A stretch of 64,000 bases of DNA from Cyclobacteriaceae bacterium (GTDB lineage Bacteria > Bacteroidota > Bacteroidia > Cytophagales > Cyclobacteriaceae). How positions within the stretch are numbered: the stretch's first letter is position 1; each line of letters starts with the position of its first letter. Position numbers and translations under genes: made by a program. Shown in pieces: positions 9,166 to 17,283 of the stretch. The DNA lies in assembly GCA_013141055.1 (NCBI GenBank), contig JABFRS010000001.1, positions 2,476,567 through 2,540,566 on the forward strand, read 5' to 3'. Under the pieces are notes generated by a model. It worked only from the letters and a program-made list of their open reading frames with translations. It was not told the origin of the DNA and did no database searches.

Positions 9166-9993
9166 TTGATGAAATCTTTTTTGAATGCTTACAGATTTCT
9201 GAATATCATCAGCATCGATGTGGCATGCGGAGCTGTTGTATGCGCGGCTTTCTTTGCGGATATTTTAATGATAAAACTCAAAACCTATGGATTTGCATCT
9301 TTGGGTATGACGGTATGGATCATTTATACAATTGATCATCTTCTTGATGCAGGAAGACTAAAGAATCAGGCGTCCACAGAGCGTCATAGATTTCATCAAA
9401 AATATTATAAGTTATTAAGCCGGATTGTGATACTGGCAATTTTCATTGATTTATATATGATCTTTCATGTACGAAAAGCAATCTTTGACAAGGGACTGGC
9501 ACTTTCTTTTGTTGTCTTAATCTATTTGTTGTTGCAGAAATGGATAAGTCCATTTAAGGAAGTTGTGGCAGCACTCTTATATACCTGTGGTATTGTGTTG
9601 CCTGCCTTCTCTCTGTATTCAGGCATCTTGCCAGTATCTTCTATTCTTCTGATGATCTCTTTTGCGATTACAGCATTTATCAACCTCATTTTGTTCTCAA
9701 TGTTTGATGTCGATAAAGACATTAGTCATACCCAATCATCAATTGTTATTTTGATTGGTAAAAGGAACACTTCTTTCTTTCTGATGTTTTTATTTTTTGC
9801 CCAGGGAATCCTGTTTTTTTATCTGGCAATGAAGGGAAATAATTTTATGGAAATAATCGTGCTGTTGGTAATGAATGTTGTTTTAATTATTCTATTTGTC
9901 TTTTCTGAACAATTTAAGGGGGGAGACCGATATCGTCTTATTGGCGATGCTATTTTTCTTTTGCCACTTCCATACCTGATTTTAAATGGGTAG
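9166..9993 (+). CDS. UbiA-superfamily-like membrane protein
   Basis: A 275-residue protein with about eight membrane helices. Two Asp-bearing loops sit where prenyltransferases bind metal-diphosphate: TIDHLLDAGR (about 55-64) and MFDVDKDISHTQS (about 179-191). The first departs from the canonical NDxxDxxxD, so this is a divergent member at best and the substrate cannot be named. It overlaps the downstream methyltransferase gene by 8 bp, which suggests the two act on one lipid or aromatic substrate, as in quinone-type pathways. The alternative is an unrelated polytopic protein. Confidence 0.6.
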   Translation: MMKSFLNAYRFLNIISIDVACGAVVCAAFFADILMIKLKTYGFASLGMTVWIIYTIDHLLDAGRLKNQASTERHRFHQKYYKLLSRIVILAIFIDLYMIFHVRKAIFDKGLALSFVVLIYLLLQKWISPFKEVVAALLYTCGIVLPAFSLYSGILPVSSILLMISFAITAFINLILFSMFDVDKDISHTQSSIVILIGKRNTSFFLMFLFFAQGILFFYLAMKGNNFMEIIVLLVMNVVLIILFVFSEQFKGGDRYRLIGDAIFLLPLPYLILNG

Positions 9994-10600
9994 TTCGTTT
10001 GATTTCATCGCTCCTCACTATGACAAGATGGTGAAACTTGTTTTTGGAATGCAAATGCAGAAGGCTCAGCATTTTTTTCTAAGTAAAGTCCGGGATGGAT
10101 CAAAAGTGGTGGTATTGGGGGGAGGCTCAGGATTATGGCTCGATCAGTTTCTTAAAGAACATTCGAAGTGCAAAATTGTCTATATAGAATCAGCCTCACG
10201 AATGCTGGATCTCGCCAGAAAGAAATCACTTGCGGATAGCAGGATTGAATTTCGTTTGGGGACAGAAAACTCCATAACAGAGTTAAATCACTTTGATGCT
10301 GTGATAACTTTTTGTTATCTCGACCTGTTTTCAGATGAAGAACTTGTTAAAATTATTGAGAAGATAAAAGCATCAGTTAGACATGAAAGTGTTTGGCTGG
10401 CAACCGATTTTGTGTCCGATAGACAATGGCATAAGGCAATGCTGAAGCTGATGTATAGCTTTTTTGGGTTAGTATCGAGGCTGAAGAATCAAAAACTACC
10501 TGACTGGAATAGAGCATTAAGAAGTTCAGGTTTGGTAGAGGAGGAAAGAGAGTTTTTCTATGGAGGTTTTATAAAGAGTTCAGTCTATCGGGTGAGGTAA
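9986..10600 (+). CDS. Class I SAM-dependent methyltransferase (UbiE-like)
   Basis: A 204-residue Rossmann methyltransferase. The N-terminus FDFIAPHYDKMVKLVFG resembles the UbiE/COQ5 entry segment, and SAM-binding motif I is VVVLGGGSGLWLD (about 39-51) followed by an acidic residue at the end of strand 2 (YIESA). The start ATG overlaps the upstream UbiA-like gene, implying translational coupling and a shared pathway. The substrate is unknown. Confidence 0.75.
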   Translation: MGSSFDFIAPHYDKMVKLVFGMQMQKAQHFFLSKVRDGSKVVVLGGGSGLWLDQFLKEHSKCKIVYIESASRMLDLARKKSLADSRIEFRLGTENSITELNHFDAVITFCYLDLFSDEELVKIIEKIKASVRHESVWLATDFVSDRQWHKAMLKLMYSFFGLVSRLKNQKLPDWNRALRSSGLVEEEREFFYGGFIKSSVYRVR

Positions 10601-10618
10601 TCACCATCAACGTAATGA

Positions 10619-11104
10619 CTATTTTTCAGATGGATTCTTTTTCTCACTAAGGAGTTTCTTAAGAATTTCCTTTAACCTTTTTTCTTTTGTCTCTTCTTTT
10701 TTTGCTGATACTATCCAGTTAACATACTCTTTTCGATTGGTGTAGGATAGGGTTGAGAAAAATGCGGATGCTTTAGGATTTTTTTTTAAAATACTTTCGA
10801 GCTCTTTTGGCAGCACAACGATTCTTTCTTCAGTATCCTGCTCAATGATGACCTGAATCCTGTCACCAACAGATTTTCCTATTGCTTTTCGAATATCTTT
10901 CCTCACCCCAAGACAATGTCCAAAACCCATGTCCACAATAGAGCCACGATATTCGTATCCATCAAAGGTTGCTTTCACTTTGACCCGCTTCGCAGCAAAT
11001 GCTTTTTGAACATCGAACGGGATTGAAATGAAGGCTGTGTCCATGCTTTTTTCCACATTTTCCAGGACTGCTTGAAAGATGAATTTGGTTTTGTTAGTCT
11101 TCAC
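10619..11104 (-). CDS. YdeI/DUF1905-type protein
   Basis: A 161-residue protein with an N-terminal DUF1905-like beta domain (about 5-95; GSIVDMGFGHCLGVRKDIRK) and a C-terminal YdeI-type helical part (about 98-150) with NRKEYVNWIVSAKKEETKEKR. Homologues are called YdeI/OmpD-associated and are linked in some bacteria to peptide-stress tolerance, but the biochemical role is not known. It is convergent with the methyltransferase gene and stands alone on its strand. Confidence 0.75.
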   Translation of the reverse strand: MKTNKTKFIFQAVLENVEKSMDTAFISIPFDVQKAFAAKRVKVKATFDGYEYRGSIVDMGFGHCLGVRKDIRKAIGKSVGDRIQVIIEQDTEERIVVLPKELESILKKNPKASAFFSTLSYTNRKEYVNWIVSAKKEETKEKRLKEILKKLLSEKKNPSEK

Positions 11105-11147
11105 GTCTGAATTGAGGCTTTTTTAAGAGATATACCGAAGTTAATAA

Positions 11148-11166
11148 GCTCAAAATAATTTTGAGC
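11148..11166. repeat. Perfect 8-bp inverted repeat
   Basis: GCTCAAAA and TTTTGAGC flank a 3-nt centre in the divergent gap between the YdeI-type gene and the histidine kinase gene. Neither side has a terminator T-run, so an operator or RNA hairpin is more likely. Confidence 0.4.
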
Positions 11167-11188
11167 ATTCCCAATCCTTTAATTTGAG

Positions 11189-11222
11189 GGACTTTATTAC
11201 ATGCAAAGCTGTAATAAAGTCC
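11189..11222. promoter_or_regulatory. Perfect 13-bp inverted repeat upstream of the PAS kinase (operator-like)
   Basis: GGACTTTATTACA (11189-11201) and TGTAATAAAGTCC (11210-11222) are exact reverse complements around an 8-nt centre. The repeat ends 30 nt before the kinase ATG and just before a near-consensus -7 element, TATATTTA at 11231-11238. It would overlap the -33 region, which fits a dimeric repressor site. As RNA it would also form a stable hairpin. Confidence 0.6.
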
Positions 11223-11252
11223 ACAAACATTATATTTAGTGTCCATTATTGA

Positions 11253-13076
11253 ATGATCCAAAAAAAGGAAGAAAGCCTGCAGCGTTTAATTGATCACCTT
11301 CCTGTGGTTGTCTTTGAATATACCTTTTTCCCAGACGGGCATCGTGACTTTACATTTATCAGTCCCCGTGCAGAGGTGTTGCTTGGAATAAGTCCCGGGG
11401 TAATTATGAATGGACATCTCTCCATTAGTTCCTTTATTCACCCGACGGATTTAGCTTTTTTTAATGAAAGCATTAATGAAAGTGTTAGTCAACTGAAGGA
11501 GTGGAAATGGGAGGGTAGATGTAAAGGAATCAACGGCTATTTGTGGATTGAAGCTCAGGGATTTCCTATTAAAATGGATGATGGAAGCGTTTCCTACAAT
11601 GGAATATTCTTTGACATTACAGAAAAGAAGAGACTTGAGCAGCAACAACTTGAAACAGAGCAACGATACCGCGATCTTATTGAACAGCTTCCTCTTGGTA
11701 TTGTGATTCACATTAATGGGATCCTGGTATTTGTTAATGCCGCTGCCGCAAAAATGGTAGGAGGTAAACAGGAGGATCTTATTGGGATGAACGCATATGC
11801 GTTTGCTCATCCTGATTCATTTGCCGAAATTAGAGAGCGTGGTGAAAAAGTTCTTCATGGAGAATCCACTCCTCCAATTGAGCAGAAGTATCTTCGTCTC
11901 GACGGTTCCACAATCCATGTTGAAGCTTCAGGGCATCCGTATCAATATCGTGGTGAAAATGCCATACAAATAATTTTCTCTGATATCACAGAGCGTAAAC
12001 GGGCTGAGGCAAGTTTTAAAAAGACAGAAACACTATTCTATCAGCTTTTTCAAAGTACACCTCTCGCTGTAACGCTATTGAATGAAGAGGGAAATGTTGT
12101 TCAGATCAATAAAGGATTTGAAGAAACTTTCGGTTTCAATGTTGAAGAATTGCAGGGAAAAAGTCTCAACCAGTTCATTGTTCCAAGTGATTTGAAGGAA
12201 GAAGGCAATGATCTTAACAATCTTATATCCAGTAATCAGGTAGTTAAGATGGAGACCATCCGTCATAGAAAAGATAAGACGCTGCTATCAGTGATTATCT
12301 ACGGCGTACCAGTTTTACTGCAAGATCAGACAATTGGTATTTTCGGAATGTATGTAGACATCACAGATACCAAGAAAACTGAAGAGGAATTGAAGATCAG
12401 GAATACGGAGCTTGATAATTTTGTTTACAAAGTTTCACATGATCTCAGGGCGCCGCTATCCTCAATTCTTGGCCTCGCAAATCTCGCGACATTGCCAGGG
12501 AATGACGATAATCTTGTTGATTATATAAAGTTGATGCGTCAAAAGGTTGAGCAGTTGGATCATTTTATAAGTGATGTGTTAAGCCATTCAAAAAATCTCA
12601 AGATGGACTTGCTTGTGGAGCAAGTTGATTTTCAGAAAATAATTGATCAGACTTTCAGTGATCTGAACTACCTGAAAGGAGCTGATCTTGTAAAGAAGGA
12701 CATTCATGTTACTTCAAAAGAGTTTTACAGTGACCCATGGAGAGTTGCTGAGATTTTCAGAAATCTGATTTCCAATGCTATCAAGTACAGACGACTTGAT
12801 CATGACCAGACTCATATCGTAATCGACATATCGATGGATGATGAATACTGCAAAATTGTCTTTAAGGATAACGGCATTGGAATTGATAAGGCTAGTCTTG
12901 ATCGGATTTTCGAAATGTTCTATCGGGCAAGTGATCAATCTGAGGGTAGTGGCTTGGGTCTTTACATTGTGCGAAATGCTGTAGAGAAATTGGGAGGAAA
13001 TGTTCGTGTGGAAAGCGAACTTGGAAAGGGCACAACATTTAGAATCCTTTTGCCGAATCAGCGTATAAATAAATAG
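11253..13076 (+). CDS. Multi-PAS sensor histidine kinase (orphan, soluble)
   Basis: A 607-residue kinase with three PAS domains (about 10-128, 135-250, 258-375), a HisKA dimerisation domain with phospho-acceptor H396 in YKVSHDLRAP, and a HATPase domain (about 490-604) with NLISNAIKYR, DNGIGID and GSGLGLYIV boxes. No membrane segment or signal peptide is present, so it senses in the cytoplasm. No response regulator gene is adjacent; its partner must lie elsewhere. A perfect inverted repeat sits over the probable promoter. The ligands of the PAS domains cannot be told from the sequence. Confidence 0.9.
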   Translation: MIQKKEESLQRLIDHLPVVVFEYTFFPDGHRDFTFISPRAEVLLGISPGVIMNGHLSISSFIHPTDLAFFNESINESVSQLKEWKWEGRCKGINGYLWIEAQGFPIKMDDGSVSYNGIFFDITEKKRLEQQQLETEQRYRDLIEQLPLGIVIHINGILVFVNAAAAKMVGGKQEDLIGMNAYAFAHPDSFAEIRERGEKVLHGESTPPIEQKYLRLDGSTIHVEASGHPYQYRGENAIQIIFSDITERKRAEASFKKTETLFYQLFQSTPLAVTLLNEEGNVVQINKGFEETFGFNVEELQGKSLNQFIVPSDLKEEGNDLNNLISSNQVVKMETIRHRKDKTLLSVIIYGVPVLLQDQTIGIFGMYVDITDTKKTEEELKIRNTELDNFVYKVSHDLRAPLSSILGLANLATLPGNDDNLVDYIKLMRQKVEQLDHFISDVLSHSKNLKMDLLVEQVDFQKIIDQTFSDLNYLKGADLVKKDIHVTSKEFYSDPWRVAEIFRNLISNAIKYRRLDHDQTHIVIDISMDDEYCKIVFKDNGIGIDKASLDRIFEMFYRASDQSEGSGLGLYIVRNAVEKLGGNVRVESELGKGTTFRILLPNQRINK

Positions 13077-13090
13077 TACTCAATAGTATC

Positions 13091-14260
13091 ATGCAAATCA
13101 AGGAAGTACAATCATCAGAGGATATAAAGGAGTTTTTGCAATTCCCAGTACGGCTTTATCAAAAAACAGCTCACTGGATCCGGCCTCTGGATAGTGATGT
13201 TGAGTCAGTTTTTGATAAGGAAAGGAATAAAGCCTATCGACATGGGGATTGCATCCGTTGGCTACTGAAAGGTGATAATGGAGAGACGATTGGAAGAGTT
13301 GCTGCTTTTGTTGTTGAGAAAAATGTAAACAAGGGAAATGATCAACCCACTGGTGGAATGGGTTTTTTCGAATGCATTAATGACCAGATGGCTGCTTACC
13401 AGCTTTTTGACCAATGTACATCATGGTTAAAAGCAAAAGGTATGGAAGCAATGGATGGTCCAATCAACTTTGGAAGTCGTGATCGTTGGTGGGGATTGTT
13501 GGTGGATGGATTTGAATATGAACCGAACTATCAATGCAACTATAATTTTCCATACTATCAAAGCTTTTTTGAATCATACGGATTCCAACTTTATTTCAAC
13601 CAGCTCACGTTTGCCCGCAAGGTGATGGAACCACTTTCAGAAAGACTCGACATGAAGGCTAAACTGGTAGCGCGCGACTCCAATTATAGTTTTCGATATA
13701 TTCAGAAAAAAGAGCTTAATAGACTACCGGAATATCTAAGAACAGTTTATAACAAAGCATGGGCCAATCGGGCAGAAAACCCTGAATTAACACCGGCGCA
13801 GTCCGTACTTCTTGTAAAGCAAATGAAGCCTATTATTGATGAGCGCTTACTTTGGTTTGGATTCTATAAGGATGAACCTGTGGCGTTTTTTGTTTCTCTT
13901 CCTGAGATCAATCAGATTTTCAAACATGTCAACGGAAAACTCGACTGGATTGGTAAGATTAAATTTCTTTGGCATAAATTAAATAAGACCAATAACAAAG
14001 CCTTTGGAATCCTATTTGGTGTTGTTCCGGAGCACCAGGGACTAGGTGTTGATGGGGCGTTGATCATGGCCTCGCGCGAATTGTATCAATCGAATAAACT
14101 TCCCTATACGGAATTTGAAATGAACTGGATTGGAGATTTCAATCCTAAAATGATACAGGTAGTTGAGCAGGTGGGTGGTTATGTTTCCAAAAGACACATC
14201 ACCTACAGAAAGCTTTTTGATGCGACCAAGCCATTTAAGAGACATCCAATTCTCAGATAG
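13091..14260 (+). CDS. GNAT-fold acetyltransferase-like protein
   Basis: A 389-residue protein, 14 nt after the kinase gene. The C-terminal half carries an acetyl-CoA-binding type segment FGVVPEHQGLGVDGALIMAS (about 305-324), the R/Q-x-x-G-x-G/A signature of GNAT enzymes. The N-terminal half (IKEFLQFPVRLY, then GRDR-type loop SRDRWWGLLVDGF) matches a conserved group of double-GNAT-like proteins of unknown substrate common in Bacteroidota. A terminator hairpin overlaps its stop codon. Confidence 0.7.
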   Translation: MQIKEVQSSEDIKEFLQFPVRLYQKTAHWIRPLDSDVESVFDKERNKAYRHGDCIRWLLKGDNGETIGRVAAFVVEKNVNKGNDQPTGGMGFFECINDQMAAYQLFDQCTSWLKAKGMEAMDGPINFGSRDRWWGLLVDGFEYEPNYQCNYNFPYYQSFFESYGFQLYFNQLTFARKVMEPLSERLDMKAKLVARDSNYSFRYIQKKELNRLPEYLRTVYNKAWANRAENPELTPAQSVLLVKQMKPIIDERLLWFGFYKDEPVAFFVSLPEINQIFKHVNGKLDWIGKIKFLWHKLNKTNNKAFGILFGVVPEHQGLGVDGALIMASRELYQSNKLPYTEFEMNWIGDFNPKMIQVVEQVGGYVSKRHITYRKLFDATKPFKRHPILR

Positions 14261-14280
14261 AAGGAATTTCTATCTTTTTT
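14255..14280 (+). terminator. Intrinsic terminator after the GNAT-type gene
   Basis: AGATAGAA (14255-14262) and TTCTATCT (14268-14275) form a perfect 8-bp stem with a 5-nt loop and a following T-run. It covers the stop codon of the plus-strand gene and the last codon of coaE on the other strand. Confidence 0.7.
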
Positions 14281-14878
14281 GAAGGGAAATAAAAGTGTCG
14301 TGAAGTTTTAATACTTGTGGGATAACCATCCTTTGATCATCATTGTAGATAATAAAATCTGCCCTTTTTAATTTTTCCTCTTCGGGCCACTGACTGAGCA
14401 TAATTGATTTTATATCTGATTCTGTCCTTTGAGGATCACGAAGTGAAACCCTTTTTAATCTTACATTCTCTGGCGCGGAGACTACGATCATCTTGTCAAC
14501 CGATGTGTAGGAACCTGCTTCATATAGCAATGCCGCTTCCCTGATCAAATAGGGAAATTTTTTATGTTTTTCAGACCAGTTTGAATAATCAATCGCTACC
14601 CGAGGATGAACAAGACTGTTTAATTTCTCCAAGCTATCCTTTTTTCCAAAAGTCAAAGAACTGATATGTCCCCGGTTGAGAGTTCCGTTTTTTTCGTAAG
14701 AAGCTTCTCCGAATTCACTCTTGATCTGCCCAACGAGTACAGGATCAGAAGTCATTAGATTTCTTGCATGACTGTCGGCATCATAAATTGGAACTCCAAG
14801 TGTTTTGAATATCCGGCATACAAGACTTTTTCCTGATCCGATTCCTCCGGTTATGCCAACTTGAAGGGGACGATTCAT
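14270..14878 (-). CDS. coaE: Dephospho-CoA kinase
   Basis: A 202-residue kinase for the last step of coenzyme A synthesis. The P-loop is GITGGIGSGKS (8-18), followed by the family's YDADSHARNL and VHP-type segments (LNSLVHPRVAIDY). Length is typical. It lies 3 nt after the YbbR gene on the same strand, part of a minus-strand housekeeping run of coaE, ybbR-type, yajC. A YbbR-CoaE neighbourhood is common in Bacteroidota. Confidence 0.94.
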   Translation of the reverse strand: MNRPLQVGITGGIGSGKSLVCRIFKTLGVPIYDADSHARNLMTSDPVLVGQIKSEFGEASYEKNGTLNRGHISSLTFGKKDSLEKLNSLVHPRVAIDYSNWSEKHKKFPYLIREAALLYEAGSYTSVDKMIVVSAPENVRLKRVSLRDPQRTESDIKSIMLSQWPEEEKLKRADFIIYNDDQRMVIPQVLKLHDTFISLQKR

Positions 14879-14881
14879 GAT

Positions 14882-15832
14882 TTAGTATTTCTTGACCTTG
14901 ATTGAATCGATATGAGTAAGCACAGCGTATTCAGGGATCTTCCTTATTATTGGCAGAAAGGATTTGGTTTCTCCTTTTTGGATCTCAGATATTTTGTCAG
15001 ATAATTCCGCAAGTAATGGCTCGTTCAAAAAATCCTTTTGATTTTTCTGTGGGACAATAAAACTAACAGCTACACTGTCATTAACTAATTCCGTTCCCCA
15101 GGGTATTTTTGGAGTTTTTAGTTTAAGATATCGCATAACCTCAACCACAGGCCCGACTTCAAACATTACTTCGGCAACGGGTGGATTGCGGCTTATAAGA
15201 TCCTTGTGGCTCACAATCACTTCTGCATTTTCCCTGACATTACCATCAACGCGTGTGGACTGGATTTTTAAAATGATGGTATCACTTAATTTTTCTATCA
15301 GGCTTTTAGGTCCTTCGAGCATGACTGAGTCTGGTAAGATTACCACAGGACCTGAACGACCAAAATTCTTCTTGTAAGAAATTTCACTAAGATCTGCTTT
15401 CAATATTATTTTCCGCTTTGCTGCGGGCTCGATTTTCAAGCGAAGCGTGTCTGTCACGATATAGTTTACATGTAATGATCCGATCTGGCTTGCGACAATG
15501 GGAGAGAGAGTCCCCGCAACGATCTTGCGAGCTTCAGTAGGCCTTTCCAACGTCATAGAAATTGTTGGTACTTTAACCCCCAGACTTTTCCTTAACAAGT
15601 CCCATCCATTCCCGCTGACATTAAGAGCAAGTGATGAGGGTAAAGGATCTACCGCAATATATTTGGAGGCATCGTATTCAAAGTGCAGCGGAAATTTAAG
15701 GTTCGTTGCATAATTTTTATTTAATGCGTTGAATATCCAGAAAATTGCCGCTGCAAAAAGACAAAGTGCCAACGCTTTCCAATTAGTGCGGTCAAACCGC
15801 AGAAGATTGCTGATGGCACGAAAGAAATTCAA
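14882..15832 (-). CDS. YbbR-domain protein (CdaR-like)
   Basis: A 316-residue protein with one N-terminal membrane segment (about 18-38, ALALCLFAAAIFWIFNAL) and an exported part made of YbbR-type beta repeats (about 40-310). In Firmicutes the YbbR protein CdaR controls the cyclic-di-AMP synthase CdaA; no cdaA gene is seen here, so that role is not implied. The start is TTG at 15832, just before the membrane segment. It is co-directional with yajC upstream (27 nt) and coaE downstream. Confidence 0.8.
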   Translation of the reverse strand: MNFFRAISNLLRFDRTNWKALALCLFAAAIFWIFNALNKNYATNLKFPLHFEYDASKYIAVDPLPSSLALNVSGNGWDLLRKSLGVKVPTISMTLERPTEARKIVAGTLSPIVASQIGSLHVNYIVTDTLRLKIEPAAKRKIILKADLSEISYKKNFGRSGPVVILPDSVMLEGPKSLIEKLSDTIILKIQSTRVDGNVRENAEVIVSHKDLISRNPPVAEVMFEVGPVVEVMRYLKLKTPKIPWGTELVNDSVAVSFIVPQKNQKDFLNEPLLAELSDKISEIQKGETKSFLPIIRKIPEYAVLTHIDSIKVKKY

Positions 15833-15859
15833 ATCAGAGGGTCAGTCTCAGGCAGAAAC

Positions 15860-16174
15860 TTATTTGCCTGCAGTCACTGCTTTAGTTGAATCCATAGATA
15901 CAGAAGTCTTGGAAAATTTGATGCGTGCACCACGCTCAAACTCAAGAATGAAGCCGTCATCTTCAATTTCGGCAACACGACCATGAGCACCACCGATTGT
16001 TACAACGAGATCTCCCTTTTTAATTTCTTCAATAAATTTTTTCTGATCCTTTGCTTTCTTCTGTTGAGGGCGGATCATAAAGAAATAGAAAATCACGATC
16101 ATCAAACCGATCATGACATAAAACTGAATCTGGGAACCTGCTGTTTGTGCTTGTAATAGAATATTAAAAATCAT
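15860..16174 (-). CDS. yajC: Preprotein translocase subunit YajC
   Basis: A 104-residue YajC, accessory to SecDF in protein export. One membrane helix (about 13-33) ends in FYFFMIRPQQKKAKDQKKF, the family signature, followed by the small beta domain KKGDLVVTIGGAHGRVAEI. The ATG at 16174 is preferred over an in-frame TTG at 16195 because that TTG is itself part of a TACCTTTG promoter element and MIFNILLQA is the usual YajC N-terminus. Confidence 0.92.
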   Translation of the reverse strand: MIFNILLQAQTAGSQIQFYVMIGLMIVIFYFFMIRPQQKKAKDQKKFIEEIKKGDLVVTIGGAHGRVAEIEDDGFILEFERGARIKFSKTSVSMDSTKAVTAGK

Positions 16175-16192
16175 AGGTATTTTTTTGAAGAC

Positions 16193-16200
16193 CAAAGGTA
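16193..16200 (-). promoter_or_regulatory. -7 element of yajC
   Basis: TACCTTTG on the minus strand matches TAnnTTTG exactly. It ends 18 nt before the ATG at 16174, giving a short leader and ruling out the upstream TTG as start. Confidence 0.6.
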
Positions 16201-16220
16201 TGAATTTGGAGGGAAATGGG

Positions 16221-16252
16221 TAAAAACAAAAATCCCCCGCTTTTGGCGAGGG
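16221..16252 (-). terminator. Intrinsic terminator of the DUF1573 gene
   Basis: On the minus strand CCCTCGC pairs with GCGGGGG around a 5-nt loop (one G-T wobble) and is followed by ATTTTTGTTTTT. It lies 24 nt after the gene's stop. Confidence 0.85.
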
Positions 16253-16275
16253 ACTTAATAATAAGGTTGTTAAAA

Positions 16276-16818
16276 CTACTTCGTTGGACCGTTTTGCTCA
16301 GCCTTTGGAGTCACCATCGCCTTAAAGCGAAGAGTTGTAGTTTTTGGCCATGTATTGGCAGTTACTGTAATGGTTTTATTTTGAATACCAGGTTTTCCAT
16401 TGGTGTCAAACTCAGCAATAACTGAACCTGTGCCACCTACAGGAATTGGAGTTTTTGTCCAGGTAGGAACTGTGCAACCGCATGAAGGTGCAGCACTTTG
16501 AATAATCAAAGGTGCCTCTCCTGTGTTTTTAATTTTGTATGTGTAAGAAACTTTCAATCCTTCATTGATAGTTCCAAAATCATGATCAATTTGTTCAAAT
16601 TGAGCGACAGGAAGCGGTCCTTCTGGCTTCTCTTCTGCAACAGGGGCAGCCTCTGCCACAGGATTTGCAACAGGGTTAGCTGGTGTAGTCTTGTTTGTCT
16701 CTAACTGAGCAAGACGACTTTCAAGCTCCGCAATACGTTTCTCTGCCTTTCTATCAGAGCAGTTGATAAACAATAGCAGTGACGCTGCTATCATTAATAT
16801 GGAAATGCTACGTTTCAT
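16276..16818 (-). CDS. DUF1573 lipoprotein
   Basis: A 180-residue lipoprotein: signal segment ending LLFINCSD (Cys about 20), a short coiled coil (26-45), an Ala/Pro/Val-rich linker (45-75) and a DUF1573 Ig-like domain (about 75-170). The domain markers are FDHDFGTINEG-type (QIDHDFGTINEG), SYTYKIKNTGEAPLII and SAAPSCGCTVP. These domains are found in exported proteins of Bacteroidota and are of unknown function. A good terminator follows, so it is probably transcribed alone. Confidence 0.85.
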   Translation of the reverse strand: MKRSISILMIAASLLLFINCSDRKAEKRIAELESRLAQLETNKTTPANPVANPVAEAAPVAEEKPEGPLPVAQFEQIDHDFGTINEGLKVSYTYKIKNTGEAPLIIQSAAPSCGCTVPTWTKTPIPVGGTGSVIAEFDTNGKPGIQNKTITVTANTWPKTTTLRFKAMVTPKAEQNGPTK

Positions 16819-16891
16819 AACTTGTAATATTTAATCTTGAATTTGTAAAATTATCGAGAAAACTGGTCAGATTCAGATCGTTAACAATACA

Positions 16892-17203
16892 TTAACTTTT
16901 CTTGGTTCCGCGAATCTGCTCAAGTAAATCGTCAACATCCTCCAGCAATCTTTCTGCTTTGCCTTTTGCTTCTGAAACTACTTTTTGACCTTGTGCCTTA
17001 GCTTCTGTGGTAAGTGGTGTTTCTTTTCCGGACACGAGATCATTAATATATTCCTCCAGCATCTTTTTGTATTTATCTAAACGAAAGGAAAGCTTTTCCC
17101 GTGTGTTAGACCCTTTATCCGGTGCATATAAAACTCCCAAAATTGCTCCTGCTGCTGCTCCTGCGAGAAATGCTATTAATGTATTACTGCTTTTTTTACC
17201 CAT
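16892..17203 (-). CDS. YtxH-domain protein
   Basis: A 103-residue protein with an N-terminal Gly/Ala-rich membrane helix (LIAFLAGAAAGAILGVLYAPDKG, about 9-31) followed by a charged helical tail. This is the YtxH family pattern, small membrane-linked proteins connected to general stress in Firmicutes. A consensus -7 element stands 18 nt upstream. The C-terminus contains DDLLEQIRGTKKS; no catalytic motif is seen. Confidence 0.78.
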   Translation of the reverse strand: MGKKSSNTLIAFLAGAAAGAILGVLYAPDKGSNTREKLSFRLDKYKKMLEEYINDLVSGKETPLTTEAKAQGQKVVSEAKGKAERLLEDVDDLLEQIRGTKKS

Positions 17204-17221
17204 GACGAATTACTTAAGGTG

Positions 17222-17229
17222 CAAAGATA
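17222..17229 (-). promoter_or_regulatory. Promoter of the YtxH gene
   Basis: TATCTTTG on the minus strand is an exact TAnnTTTG. A TTG lies 18 nt further upstream, the expected place for the -33 element, making this the best complete promoter in the window. Confidence 0.65.
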
Positions 17230-17283
17230 ATTTATTCAAATGACTCTCAATAGTCCTTTTAAAGGTCGAAAACGAAGGGTTTC

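Noticed and set aside
10591-10605. Hairpin GGTGA-GGTAA-TCACC at the methyltransferase stop codon
   Set aside because: The stem is only 5 bp with no T-run; too weak to call a terminator.
11253-14260. Kinase and GNAT gene as a two-component pair
   Set aside because: The downstream gene has no receiver domain or DNA-binding motif; it is a GNAT-type protein.
16175-16195. TTG start for yajC at 16195
   Set aside because: The TTG is the last part of a TACCTTTG promoter element, and ATG at 16174 gives the usual YajC N-terminus.
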